Shown here one piece after another: positions 54,384 through 62,816 of a stretch of 64,000 nucleotides of DNA (the first letter of the stretch is position 1; every line of letters starts with the position of its first letter). This stretch comes from SAR324 cluster bacterium (lineage in GTDB: Bacteria; SAR324; NAC60-12): assembly GCA_015232315.1 (NCBI GenBank), contig JADFZZ010000010.1:54863-118862 (forward strand). The letters run 5' to 3'. Both the position numbers and the translations under genes were made by a program. The notes under the pieces are model-generated. The model was not told where the DNA came from. It was given only the letters and a program-made list of their open reading frames with translations, and searched no databases.

Positions 54384-54839
54384 ATGAAACACCGAATGAA
54401 ATTTACGTTGATTTACGGCATGGCTGGTGCCGGTATGCTTTTCACCGCCTGTGTTACAGCAACTGGTCCGCTCAACAAACCAGGTCGAATCAGTGACGCA
54501 CCGGAAAAATATATGCGGATGATAAATCCTGAAATTCTGACAGCGGAAAAATTATCCTATTATCAGAACCAGTTTCTGACAAAATGCGCCCGATGTCATG
54601 GAGAAAAAGGCGATGGCGTTGGTCAGGATTCAGGACTGATGGGTGTTCCAATGCCAAACTTCAGTGATCCTGAATTCATGAAGCAAATCATGGATGGAGA
54701 AATCTATTATCAAATTGAAAATGGCGGAGAGGACAAATCCGCAATGCCCGCCTTCGGCCTGGATTCCGCACAGGGCTGGAGTGAAGAAAAAATCTGGAAT
54801 ATGGTGGCCTATGTCCGGAGTCTGGCCGCCAGCCCCTGA
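54384..54839 (+). CDS. c-type cytochrome lipoprotein
   Basis: 151 residues with lipobox LFTAC (Cys23) and a single heme site CARCH (Cys68, Cys71, His72). The distal Met is probably in SAMPAFG. It shares the DAPxxYxxMxNP segment and overall layout with the cytochrome at 53449, so it arose by duplication. It is probably a periplasm-facing, membrane-tethered electron carrier. Its 3' end lies 21 bp from the end of the convergent nirN gene. Confidence 0.85.
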   Translation: MKHRMKFTLIYGMAGAGMLFTACVTATGPLNKPGRISDAPEKYMRMINPEILTAEKLSYYQNQFLTKCARCHGEKGDGVGQDSGLMGVPMPNFSDPEFMKQIMDGEIYYQIENGGEDKSAMPAFGLDSAQGWSEEKIWNMVAYVRSLAASP

Positions 54840-54860
54840 CTATCTGCTGAAATCCTCGGC

Positions 54861-56300
54861 TTACAACGGAAAAAATGTTTTGTTGTAGGCGTTGTATTTG
54901 CCAATCGGCATGTTGAACGGAATTCGCTGTTTTTCCTGCAATGTCCGCGCGTCATAAATCACCACAGCCCCCGCAGGGTCCCAGATACTCACAAAGGCTT
55001 CCTTCCCGTCAGCAGTGAACTCAATATGCATCGCTTTTTTTCCGGATTGGGGCTGTAGCTCGACCGTGTGCAGTTCAAAATTATCCTTGCGGATCAATTG
55101 AATGGTGTCGGTGTTTGAATCCAGCCACAACCAGGGATTGTTGGCGTGGGTTCGGATGAAGAATCCTGATCCTTTGACGCCGACCTGTTTGACGACTTCA
55201 AACGGTTCCAGCGTGATGAGCGAGATTTTGGCAAGGCCAATGTGATTGAGTGCCGCATGGATTTTGTGATCTTTCATGAAAAAGGCCGCGGAAAATAAAT
55301 GCGGCAACCCTTCTGTCTTAATCTCTCCCAGAATTTTCCGTTGTTCCAGATCATAAAGATTCACCCGGTTCCCCTCTCTCAAACTGGCCAGAATCCATGG
55401 TTTTTCCGGAATCAGTGAAAGATCCTGAAACGGCTCGGGCAACGGAATGGATTCTGTCTGGATTTCAGTTTGGTTGTATGTGATCAGCAACAGGCTGGGC
55501 AGATCTGTGAAAGCGACCAGAAATGCCGGACGATGATGGAGGTGATAAATTGCCGCCGGTTTGCCTTCCAGTGGCAGTGTTTTTACCAGCTTCAGGTTCC
55601 TATCCAGAAACACAAGATTTTGCGGCAGAAGATTGGCCGCGACAACCCATTGGTTATCGGGAGAAATCGCGATATTCCGGGTATTCTGCGCGACCTGTAC
55701 CATACTGCGCATCTGCCAGTTTTTCAGATCATACCCGGCAATAATCCCATCCCGGGTCACTGCATAGATGCTTTCATAATGATCATCAAATTTGGGACCG
55801 CCATGAATGTTGCCCACAAAAAACTGATCAAGACGATTCATGGTCTTGCCATCATAAATGTGGATACTGCCACTGCCACGTTCCACAATCAGCAGGATTT
55901 CTTCCCGGGAGGTCAACGAAACCTTCAATGGTTCCCTGGCTGGATAGGTCTGATGACTTTCCCGGATTTCCCTGTCGCCCCATTCGGTGACCTGCACCGG
56001 AGTTTGAAGCCACGTTGCCAGTGATTGAATCTCAGCCGGTTTGAGTTTTTGTTGAAATTCAGGCATCTGAGTCGATGGAAGACCTGCTGTCATGATCCTG
56101 ATTAAATCCTGAGAATTGTGGCGACTTATCGCATTTGGTACCAACGGAGGCGCATAACCACCATACCGCTGAGATCCATGACAGGTGGCACAATGCTGGT
56201 TGTAAAGGGTGACAGCCTCAGCTTTGGCCTGTTCAGTCAGCACGGTTTGAAACAAAAACAGGGCTGAAATCCATACAATTTTTGGGGCAAAAGAACGCAT
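54861..56300 (-). CDS. nirN: NirN-like cytochrome cd1-type protein
   Basis: 479 residues from ATG 56300. A signal peptide is followed by a heme site CATCH and a d1-type propeller (VSLTSREEILLIVERGSGSI through GKYNAYNKTFFPL). The C-terminal GKYNAYN matches the NirS ending. NirN binds late heme d1 precursors and forms the acrylate double bond before transfer to NirS. It differs from NirS by weaker conservation of the catalytic-histidine regions, and its place in the biosynthetic run supports NirN. It is last of nirC-nirF-nirE-nirN. Confidence 0.85.
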   Translation of the reverse strand: MRSFAPKIVWISALFLFQTVLTEQAKAEAVTLYNQHCATCHGSQRYGGYAPPLVPNAISRHNSQDLIRIMTAGLPSTQMPEFQQKLKPAEIQSLATWLQTPVQVTEWGDREIRESHQTYPAREPLKVSLTSREEILLIVERGSGSIHIYDGKTMNRLDQFFVGNIHGGPKFDDHYESIYAVTRDGIIAGYDLKNWQMRSMVQVAQNTRNIAISPDNQWVVAANLLPQNLVFLDRNLKLVKTLPLEGKPAAIYHLHHRPAFLVAFTDLPSLLLITYNQTEIQTESIPLPEPFQDLSLIPEKPWILASLREGNRVNLYDLEQRKILGEIKTEGLPHLFSAAFFMKDHKIHAALNHIGLAKISLITLEPFEVVKQVGVKGSGFFIRTHANNPWLWLDSNTDTIQLIRKDNFELHTVELQPQSGKKAMHIEFTADGKEAFVSIWDPAGAVVIYDARTLQEKQRIPFNMPIGKYNAYNKTFFPL

Positions 56301-56314
56301 AAGTACCAAATTTA

Positions 56315-57124
56315 TTAGAGAGCTAAAGTCGACATTCCGGAAGCAACCGAAACCATGTCCGCTTCTGAAAGCTGTTCAAACCATTGAAGTTCTTCACGCA
56401 ACGCAACGACTTGCCCCACGACAATGAGACACGGTGACTGAACATGGGCACGTTCCACTTCATGAGAAATGAGGTCCAGCGTTGCCACCACAGTTCGTTG
56501 GCGATCCAGTGTGCCATTTTCGATCACCGCGATGGGTGTCTGAGGGGATAGTCCATGGCCGGTCAGGCGTTCTACAATCTGGGGCAGGGTGCTGAGCGCC
56601 ATGTAAAATACCAGTGTCTGATTCGGTGAGGTGAATTGACTCCAGTTCAAATCAGGAAGTTGTTCTCCCTGCTGAATGTGGCCAGTGATGAGGGTCAGGC
56701 ATTGACTGATTCCACGATGGGTTAGGGGAATTCCGGCATAAGCGGCAACGGCATTGGCGGCTGTGATTCCCGGAATAATTTCAAAGGGAATTCCAGCGTT
56801 TTTGCAAGCCAGGGCTTCCTCGCCGCCTCGTCCGAAAATAAACGGATCACCACCTTTCAACCTCACCACCTGTTTTCCTTCCTGAGCTTTTTCGATGAGA
56901 ACCTGATTGATGGATTCCTGTGGAAGCGTGTGGCGTCCTGAGGTTTTTCCGACAAAAATCATTTCCTTGTCCGGGCTGACGAATTCCAGGATTTCTTCTC
57001 CGACCAGACGATCGTACACAATCACCTCGGCGGACCGTATCAGCCTCAACGCCTTGAGTGTGAGCAATTCGGGGTCTCCCGGTCCGGCGCCTACCAGAAA
57101 TACTTTTCCTGATTTCATATCCAT
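56315..57124 (-). CDS. nirE: Uroporphyrinogen-III C-methyltransferase
   Basis: Methylates uroporphyrinogen III at C2 and C7 to precorrin-2, the first step toward heme d1. The 269 residues show VFLVGAGPGDPELLTLKAL, VVYDRLV-type (VIVYDRLVGEEIL), VRLKGGDPFIFGRGGEE, GITAANAVAAYAGIPLTHRG and YMALSTLP. The start is ATG 57124 with GGAGA 4 bp upstream; the longer frame would overlap nirF. It is a stand-alone SUMT without CysG domains. The context makes NirE the right name, though it could also serve siroheme or cobalamin. Confidence 0.92.
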   Translation of the reverse strand: MDMKSGKVFLVGAGPGDPELLTLKALRLIRSAEVIVYDRLVGEEILEFVSPDKEMIFVGKTSGRHTLPQESINQVLIEKAQEGKQVVRLKGGDPFIFGRGGEEALACKNAGIPFEIIPGITAANAVAAYAGIPLTHRGISQCLTLITGHIQQGEQLPDLNWSQFTSPNQTLVFYMALSTLPQIVERLTGHGLSPQTPIAVIENGTLDRQRTVVATLDLISHEVERAHVQSPCLIVVGQVVALREELQWFEQLSEADMVSVASGMSTLAL

Positions 57125-57146
57125 ATTTCTCCAAAAACAGGGTTGG

Positions 57147-58343
57147 TTAAAGTCCGATTCTATGGGCACGAGGGACCATGAAAATTCCGCTGGGGCCATT
57201 GATTTCAAGCGTTTCCTGAATTTCATGGGTATAGGCGTCCAGCACCATCAATTTGTTTTCTGTTCTGACTGAAACATAGGCCATGTCACCTTTGGGCGTA
57301 AAATGGATGTGAGAAATGCCTCGTCCCAGTTTGATGGTTTCACGAATCTGGAATGTCGCAACATCAATGATCTGCAATGTGTCGTTTTTTGGACCGGCGA
57401 AGGTGAGCCACAATTCACGTTCATCAGGTCGCGGCACCGCAAACACAACGGTTCCATAGACGGCAATCGACTGGAGCTGAGACCAGGTTTTCAACTCATA
57501 AACCATGAGTCGTTCTTCACTGATCACAGGCGTGAAGGCCTTGCCATCCGCCATTCCCCATCCGGAAAGATGCGGAACTTTATACATCGGAACCTTCGGT
57601 GATTCAAGGTTTGCATCCAGGGTGGAAACAGGTTGAGGTCCGGCTTCCATATTCCATAAATCCAGACGAACCACCTGATTGGATTTCAGAAAGCCCGCCA
57701 GATAATAGCGTCCTTCTGAAGTGAGGAACGCGTCATACGGATAATTCCCGACCTGTTTCCATTGTTTGAGGATTTTGAAATCGGGAGGACGGGAGGACAC
57801 CACCCAGATTTCACCGCCGTCCATCAATGAAAAAATAAACCGGTGTTCGGGCGCGTCCACCAGTCCCACGGTTCTGGAAGTCTGTGTTTTTCCCTCAGCA
57901 TCCGTATACTCGGCAGAAATAATTTTAAGAATTTCAAGCGACTGACTGTCAAGAATGCGGACATCTCCGGGTTCGTAATTGCTCACAGCCAGATATTTTC
58001 CATCCTGGCTGATCGCTCCGCCAATGGAGTTTTTCCCGGCCTGAATACTGGCCATTTTCTTTCCGGAAAGCAGATCCACCTTGTGGACCCAGCCATCGCG
58101 TTGAAATGTATAGGCAAACTGCTCATTTCTGGAGAAAACAACGGTGGCATGTGACAAATCGCCCAAGTGTTCGACACGTCTCAGGATTTTGCGATATTCT
58201 GTATCCAGGATGACCAGTCCGCCAGTATTTCTTTCAATCACAACCCCGAGTGTGCCGGTTCCCTGTCCATAAATCGGAGTGCTCCATAGTAAAACCATTA
58301 CGAGGCAATCCATGAACCTGATTTTTATTTTATGATCACGCAT
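57147..58343 (-). CDS. nirF: Heme d1 biosynthesis protein NirF
   Basis: 398 residues with a signal peptide (ending TPIYGQG, without a lipobox Cys), so probably soluble in the periplasm. The propeller resembles the d1 domain of NirS but has no heme c domain. The conserved His of NirF is His65 in LGDLSHATVVFSRN. NirF acts on a late intermediate, proposed to be oxidation of dihydro-heme d1. It lies between nirC (6 bp upstream) and nirE (22 bp downstream). Confidence 0.9.
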   Translation of the reverse strand: MRDHKIKIRFMDCLVMVLLWSTPIYGQGTGTLGVVIERNTGGLVILDTEYRKILRRVEHLGDLSHATVVFSRNEQFAYTFQRDGWVHKVDLLSGKKMASIQAGKNSIGGAISQDGKYLAVSNYEPGDVRILDSQSLEILKIISAEYTDAEGKTQTSRTVGLVDAPEHRFIFSLMDGGEIWVVSSRPPDFKILKQWKQVGNYPYDAFLTSEGRYYLAGFLKSNQVVRLDLWNMEAGPQPVSTLDANLESPKVPMYKVPHLSGWGMADGKAFTPVISEERLMVYELKTWSQLQSIAVYGTVVFAVPRPDERELWLTFAGPKNDTLQIIDVATFQIRETIKLGRGISHIHFTPKGDMAYVSVRTENKLMVLDAYTHEIQETLEINGPSGIFMVPRAHRIGL

Positions 58344-58349
58344 AAGACT

Positions 58350-58694
58350 TCACGGTTTAAGTGCGGGTTGAATCTGTGGTTTTTCAGGAACAACAGTTAA
58401 CAGATAATTTGCCAGGAATTGAATTTCCTCGGTGGATAAAACACCCTCCCAGGGTGGCATGAATTTGTCTGGACGCCCGAAGCGGATCACTGTTGCCAGG
58501 GCCTCTGGCGTCCATTTATTAAGAGAAGAAGGATCCAGTGCCGGTCCCAAACCGCCATTGCGATACATTCCATGACAGTTTCCGCAATCTTCTCTCAAAG
58601 TGGTCAGGACTCGTTCTGACAGCGTTTGAGCCACTACAGATTGATGGAACAACCCGATGGCGAACACCAGTAAAAACCATTTCAACTTGGACAT
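58350..58694 (-). CDS. nirC: NirC-like c-type cytochrome
   Basis: 114 residues from ATG 58694 (GGAGA 3 bp upstream). A signal peptide (ending SVVAQ) leads into a small monoheme cytochrome with CGNCH and a probable Met ligand in KFMPPWEGVLS. NirC is thought to pass electrons during heme d1 maturation or to NirS. It is first gene of the minus-strand nirCFEN run and divergent from the Crp/Fnr regulator, 115 bp apart. Confidence 0.85.
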   Translation of the reverse strand: MSKLKWFLLVFAIGLFHQSVVAQTLSERVLTTLREDCGNCHGMYRNGGLGPALDPSSLNKWTPEALATVIRFGRPDKFMPPWEGVLSTEEIQFLANYLLTVVPEKPQIQPALKP

Positions 58695-58809
58695 CAGTCT
58701 CCATATTTTGCTTGATGCGTCAAAAAAAGAACATCTTGACACTCAGGCGTTTCCGTTTATTTTTCAAAAACTTTACTCTTTTATTGGCAGATACCTCAGG
58801 AGTTTTTTT

Positions 58810-59565
58810 ATGCAAACAAAACCCAGTTCGGCGATTCCGCCCAAACTACTCTATAATTTTCAGACTCTCAAAAACTTTCCTCCCCATGTTCTGGATGAGA
58901 TGAATGATCTGATTGAGCTGAAAATGGTGGAACGCCGGGAAATCATTTTCAACCAGGGCGATCTACCAGATTACTTATTTGGAATTATTCAGGGACGAGT
59001 AAAAATTGTTCATAATACAGTCTCAGGGAAAAATATTCTGTTTGCGATTCATGAAACTGGTCAAATCATTGCCGAAGCCCCTGCTATCGGCGGTTTTGCG
59101 TATCCTGCCACCGCAATCGCCATGACCTCTTCTGTGATCTTCCGGATGGAGCATCAAAAATTTACAGACATCTTGATGAAATATCCTGAACTGAGTCTGG
59201 AATTGCTCAAATGTCTGGGAAAACGTGTGGTTTATTTTGCAGACAAAATGAGCCAGATGGCAGTGTTGACAGTCCACCAGCGAATTGCCCAGGTTTTGCT
59301 CGAATTTGTGCAACAGTATGGTGTTGCTGAGGGCTCCTGTGTGCATCTTGAATTGTCGCTAACGCGTCAGGAGCTGGCTGATATTGTTGGAACCAGCATC
59401 GAAACCACCATCAGAGCATTGAGTCTGTTTAAAAAACAGAAAATTGTTAATTTTGATCACCAGCATATCATCATTGAAGATTGCAAACTTCTCGAACAGA
59501 TTCTGGTTTCCGGAGGTGGCACCTGCCCTCTCAAATCGCGTGAACCCTGCCTTGAAGCGGTTTGA
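58810..59565 (+). CDS. Crp/Fnr-family transcriptional regulator (DNR/NnrR-like)
   Basis: 251 residues: a cyclic-nucleotide-type sensor barrel (about 20-130), a dimerisation helix and a winged helix (LTRQELADIVGTSIETTIRALSLFKK, about 185-209; described by its ends). It lacks the N-terminal cysteines of FNR, so it does not carry the oxygen-sensing [4Fe-4S] cluster and may sense NO as DNR/NnrR do. The C-terminal tail has two cysteines (TCPLKSREPC). CAGGAG precedes ATG 58810. Divergent from nirC, it probably binds the TTATGA-N6-TCATAA sites near nirS and nirD. Its 3' end overlaps nirJ by 35 bp. Confidence 0.88.
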   Translation: MQTKPSSAIPPKLLYNFQTLKNFPPHVLDEMNDLIELKMVERREIIFNQGDLPDYLFGIIQGRVKIVHNTVSGKNILFAIHETGQIIAEAPAIGGFAYPATAIAMTSSVIFRMEHQKFTDILMKYPELSLELLKCLGKRVVYFADKMSQMAVLTVHQRIAQVLLEFVQQYGVAEGSCVHLELSLTRQELADIVGTSIETTIRALSLFKKQKIVNFDHQHIIIEDCKLLEQILVSGGGTCPLKSREPCLEAV

Positions 59566-60724
59566 TCCGGATACGTCCATGAGGTTCCAGGCCGATTTCT
59601 TCATTGGTCAAATAACAGCCGGGATCTTCGGCCCATGGATTCCCCGTCATTTGCCAGGCCCGCACCCGGGTGTTTCCTCCGCAAATTGAAAAAAAATCAC
59701 AGGCGGCGCAACGCCCTTGAATGGCACGGGGAAAATGTTTCAATCCGGCCATGATAGGATCCGACACATCGGACCATATCTCGGAAAAAGGCCGTTCCAG
59801 AACATTGCCCAACGTATAGTCTGACCAGAAGGTGTCAGGATGCACGTTGCCCAGGTTGTCAATGTTGGCAATGTTCACTCCGGATGAATTTCCGCCCCAT
59901 TGCTCCAGTTTGTCTGTGATATGTTCCAGCGACTCCGGAAAATTTCGTTTGATCCAATACAATAAATAGGCGCCATCGGCGTCATTGTTTCCGGTCACAA
60001 ACTCTTTGTCTGTTCCCTGATTGACATATTCCCAGGCGGTATCAAACAACAGATCCATGGCAGAGCGGGTGATTTCAAAATATACATCGTCCTTCCGATT
60101 CTTCAATCCCCGGCCACCATAATTGAGGTGGGATAAATAGAATTTCTGCAGGTCTTCCTGCTCCATCAATTCCAGCAGTTGCGGCAGATTATGAGCGTTG
60201 TGGGTGGTCAGGGTGAAACGGATTCCAACCTTGATTCCCTGTTTTCTGCAACGGCGAATGCCCTGGAGCGCTTCTTCAAACGCGCCGATTTTGCGTCGAA
60301 AACGATCGTGCGTTATTCTGATTCCATCAAGGCTCACACCCACATAGTCATAACCCGCATCCGCGATGGACTGAATATTATTGTCTGTGATCAGGGTTCC
60401 ATTGGAAGAGAGTCCCACATAAAATCCAAGATTCCGGGCATAAGCCGATATTTCAAAAATATCAGGTCTTAACAGAGGTTCACCACCTGACAGAATCAGA
60501 ACCGGCACACCATAGGCCCGCAAATCTTCCATCACCTGTTGAATCTGAGCGGTCGAAAGTTCCCCGGGATATTCCTGATTCGCGGACGAAGAATAACAGT
60601 GCCGACACTGTAGATTGCAGCGACGACCGAGATTCCAGATGACAACCGGCCCCGGAGGATTACGTTTAGGACGCAACGGCGTTGGTTTAACAATTTCATG
60701 CAGATATTGAGTGATTCGAAACAT
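59531..60724 (-). CDS. nirJ: Radical SAM heme d1 biosynthesis protein NirJ
   Basis: 397 residues. The SAM cluster is Cys36-x3-Cys40-x2-Cys43 (RRCNLQCRHCYSS), with LSGGEPLLRPD as the SAM-binding GGE motif. A SPASM-like auxiliary cluster region lies near the C-terminus (GRCAACDFFSICGGN and DPGCYL). NirJ replaces the propionates at C3 and C8 of didecarboxysiroheme with oxo groups. It follows nirH by 6 bp at the end of nirDLGHJ. The last 35 bp are antisense to the regulator gene. Confidence 0.93.
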   Translation of the reverse strand: MFRITQYLHEIVKPTPLRPKRNPPGPVVIWNLGRRCNLQCRHCYSSSANQEYPGELSTAQIQQVMEDLRAYGVPVLILSGGEPLLRPDIFEISAYARNLGFYVGLSSNGTLITDNNIQSIADAGYDYVGVSLDGIRITHDRFRRKIGAFEEALQGIRRCRKQGIKVGIRFTLTTHNAHNLPQLLELMEQEDLQKFYLSHLNYGGRGLKNRKDDVYFEITRSAMDLLFDTAWEYVNQGTDKEFVTGNNDADGAYLLYWIKRNFPESLEHITDKLEQWGGNSSGVNIANIDNLGNVHPDTFWSDYTLGNVLERPFSEIWSDVSDPIMAGLKHFPRAIQGRCAACDFFSICGGNTRVRAWQMTGNPWAEDPGCYLTNEEIGLEPHGRIRIKPLQGRVHAI

Positions 60725-60730
60725 AATGCT

Positions 60731-61210
60731 TCATCCCTGTAAACGGACCCCTGTTTTTTTCAAAATTCTCTGACTGAACAACACCTCATATCCCCGGCAA
60801 TGAGAACCGACAATGGACAGTATTTGTTCAACCAGAGGCGTTATCTCCTCTCTGGTTCTGGCATGGACCATGGCAAACACATTGTAGGACCATTCAGGCA
60901 CATGACGTGGACGTTCATAGCAATGGCTGACAAACGGCAATTCGCTGATTTTTTGTCCCAGGCGTTCCACCGCTTCATCCTCAATATCCCAAACCGACAT
61001 GCCATTCGCCCGATAGCCCAATGCGTAATGATTGGGAACCGCGGCAATTCTGCGGATGATTCCTTCCCGCTTCATTCGCTCCATGCGTTCAAGCACGTCA
61101 CTTTCCGGAATACCCAACTGTTCAGCCACTTTTTCCCAGGGGTTTTCATGCAACGGGATTCCCGCCTGGGTTGCAAGAATGATTTGACGATCCACAGCGT
61201 CAACGTTCAT
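60731..61210 (-). CDS. nirH: Siroheme decarboxylase subunit NirH-like
   Basis: 159 residues of the AsnC/Lrp-like siroheme decarboxylase family. An N-terminal winged helix (VDRQIILATQAGIPL ... VLERMERMKREGIIRRIAAV) is followed by an RAM-like domain with CYERPRHVPEWSYNVFAMVHARTR. Together with NirD, NirL and NirG it removes two acetate carboxyls from siroheme. The RPRxPxWxYN motif groups it with NirL rather than NirD/G. GGAGTGACTC precedes ATG. Confidence 0.88.
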   Translation of the reverse strand: MNVDAVDRQIILATQAGIPLHENPWEKVAEQLGIPESDVLERMERMKREGIIRRIAAVPNHYALGYRANGMSVWDIEDEAVERLGQKISELPFVSHCYERPRHVPEWSYNVFAMVHARTREEITPLVEQILSIVGSHCRGYEVLFSQRILKKTGVRLQG

Positions 61211-61258
61211 GAGTCACTCCTGAATAAATGTTTGGCCGGCCTTGGTCTCGAGATGACT

Positions 61259-61288
61259 TGTAGAGACATGCTATAGCGCGTCTCTACA
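61259..61288. repeat. TGTAGAGAC inverted repeat
   Basis: A 30-bp near-perfect palindrome: TGTAGAGAC, then GCTATAGC at the centre, then GTCTCTACA, with only the AT/GC dinucleotides unpaired. It lies in the nirG-nirH gap and is related to the palindromes at 13813-13884. It may be a dispersed hairpin or an mRNA-processing or attenuation element within the operon. Confidence 0.65.
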
Positions 61289-61305
61289 AATCGCAGGGTT
61301 GATGT

Positions 61306-61740
61306 TTACACAGGCAGATAAAGGCCAATAAAGAATTCTTTAAGTTTTGGAAACGCAAAGACCTTGTAACCTGTTGCCTGTTCGATTCGCGACAGGGTGT
61401 GTTCGGCCTGTTCCCTGGTTTCAGTCGCAACCACAAACCACATATTCAATGTGTGCGACCGTTCGTAATTGTGTGCGACTTCAGGAAACGCGTTCACAAT
61501 TGCTGTCACACGATCATACTCATCCACAGGAACACTGAGAGCCGCCAGAACAAATAAACCGCCCATCCGATCCACATTATACATCGGGCCAAACCGGCTC
61601 AACAATCCTTTGTCCAGCAGAGCCTGGATCCGTTGTACAATCTCAGACTCCGTGAGATTGGCTTCAGTCGCGATTTTTCTGAAAGGATGCCGTTCCAGAG
61701 AAATACCCTCCTGAAGCCGATTGAGCAGTAAGCGATCCAT
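61306..61740 (-). CDS. nirG: Siroheme decarboxylase subunit NirG-like
   Basis: About 145 residues of the AsnC/Lrp-like decarboxylase family. The winged helix is LNRLQEGISLERHPFRKIA with LLSRFGPMYNVDRMGG, and the motif HNYERSHTLNMWFVVATET marks the NirD/NirG subtype. I place the start at ATG 61740, 4 bp after the nirL stop; the open frame continues upstream to 61818 with GTG/TTG alternatives but no clear RBS. It pairs with NirH in the same way that NirD pairs with NirL. Confidence 0.85.
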   Translation of the reverse strand: MDRLLLNRLQEGISLERHPFRKIATEANLTESEIVQRIQALLDKGLLSRFGPMYNVDRMGGLFVLAALSVPVDEYDRVTAIVNAFPEVAHNYERSHTLNMWFVVATETREQAEHTLSRIEQATGYKVFAFPKLKEFFIGLYLPV

Positions 61741-61744
61741 AGCA

Positions 61745-62233
61745 TCAATTTCGGGCGTCAAAATAGCATGCTCCACGTTGTTTGAAACAGTGACGACTGA
61801 ACAGCACCTCATAATCAACCGCAGTCAGGGCACACCCGGTTTTCAGTTGTTCAATCTGGTTCAGCACAGTGTCTCGACTGGTGCCATGAATCATGCAAAA
61901 CAGATTATACGGCCATGACGGTGGATTTCTCGGACGGCTGTAACACAAGGTGACAAATTCATATTTTTTAAGCTGTTCCCCGATTTCCTGTTCCAGGTCG
62001 TCCGCGATATCCCAGACGACCATGGCATTTGCGTTGTATCCCAGCGAACGGTGTTTCACCACCAGTCCGAATCTTCGGATAATTTGTCGCTCCACCAGAG
62101 ATGTCAGGCATTCAATGACTTGTTGTTCGGTCAGGCCAATGCTCAGTCCAACTTGCTCATAGGGTTGGGGAACCAGTGGAAGTCCTTCCTGAATTGCTGA
62201 GATGACTTGTTGTTCCAACTCTGAAATTCTCAT
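61745..62233 (-). CDS. nirL: Siroheme decarboxylase subunit NirL-like
   Basis: 162 residues, same family as NirH: a winged helix (LEQQVISAIQEGLPL ... LVERQIIRRFGLVV) and the motif CYSRPRNPPSWPYNLFCMIHG. It probably forms a decarboxylase with the NirD-like protein. Its ATG overlaps the nirD stop (ATGA), so it is translationally coupled. Confidence 0.88.
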   Translation of the reverse strand: MRISELEQQVISAIQEGLPLVPQPYEQVGLSIGLTEQQVIECLTSLVERQIIRRFGLVVKHRSLGYNANAMVVWDIADDLEQEIGEQLKKYEFVTLCYSRPRNPPSWPYNLFCMIHGTSRDTVLNQIEQLKTGCALTAVDYEVLFSRHCFKQRGACYFDARN

Positions 62234-62688
62234 ACAGAAAACCCCAGATCAATGTGATACTCTCTCTTCAGAGGCAGAGACATGACGTCATACCCGGTTT
62301 GCTGTTGAATGCGTTCCAATACCTGTTGGAGATGCCAGTCAGAGTGTGCTGTCACGACAAACCAGAGCGTATACAATTCATGCTCCCGTTCATAATTATG
62401 GGTAATTTCAGGAAGAGAGCTGATTTTTGCGGCAACTTCTTTGAGTTCTCTTGGTGGAACAGGCATGGCGGCCAAGGTGCTCGCCCCCACCTTACCCGGT
62501 TTGATCACTGCGCCAATGCGGCTTATCACTTCATTTCCCTGAAGCTTTTCAGCCATTTCCAGCACCTCGCTTTCAGTGAGGCCAAGCTGTTGCGCAATTG
62601 CCTCAAAGGGTCTGGCGGTTAACGGAAAATCTCGTTGAAACAGATTGATAAACTTTTTTTCAAGTTCTGTGAGTTGAACTTCTTTCAT
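62230..62688 (-). CDS. nirD: Siroheme decarboxylase subunit NirD-like
   Basis: 152 residues, first gene of nirDLGHJ. A winged helix (LEKKFINLFQRDFPLTARPF ... VISRIGAVIKPGKVG) and the motif HNYEREHELYTLWFVVTAHS place it with NirD/NirG. It decarboxylates siroheme together with the L/G/H-type partners. An operator-like palindrome lies 74 bp upstream. Confidence 0.88.
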   Translation of the reverse strand: MKEVQLTELEKKFINLFQRDFPLTARPFEAIAQQLGLTESEVLEMAEKLQGNEVISRIGAVIKPGKVGASTLAAMPVPPRELKEVAAKISSLPEITHNYEREHELYTLWFVVTAHSDWHLQQVLERIQQQTGYDVMSLPLKREYHIDLGFSV

Positions 62689-62761
62689 AGTCCTGCATTC
62701 CGGAAAATATTAAGAATCCATCCTTTGCGGAATAGGTTTTGGCCCGGAATGAGGTTTTTGA

Positions 62762-62779
62762 ACATGATCAATGTCATAA
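62762..62779 (-). promoter_or_regulatory. Crp/Fnr-type operator upstream of nirDLGHJ
   Basis: On the minus strand the site reads TTATGACATTGATCATGT, matching 15 of 18 bases of the nirS site and keeping TGA-N6-TCA. A CCTATT -10-like element at 62731-62736 (minus) would place transcription near 62725, about 45 bp from the site centre. This supports activation of the reductase and its cofactor genes by the same regulator. Confidence 0.7.
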
Positions 62780-62816
62780 ATATCGTTTTTTGACACAATG
62801 CCGGATCTACCAAACT

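Noticed and set aside
58712..58723. TTGATGCGTCAA between nirC and the Crp/Fnr gene as an FNR/DNR box
   Set aside because: Half-sites are separated by 4 bases rather than 6 (TTGA-N4-TCAA), so the geometry does not match a Crp/Fnr dimer or the two sites near nirS and nirD.
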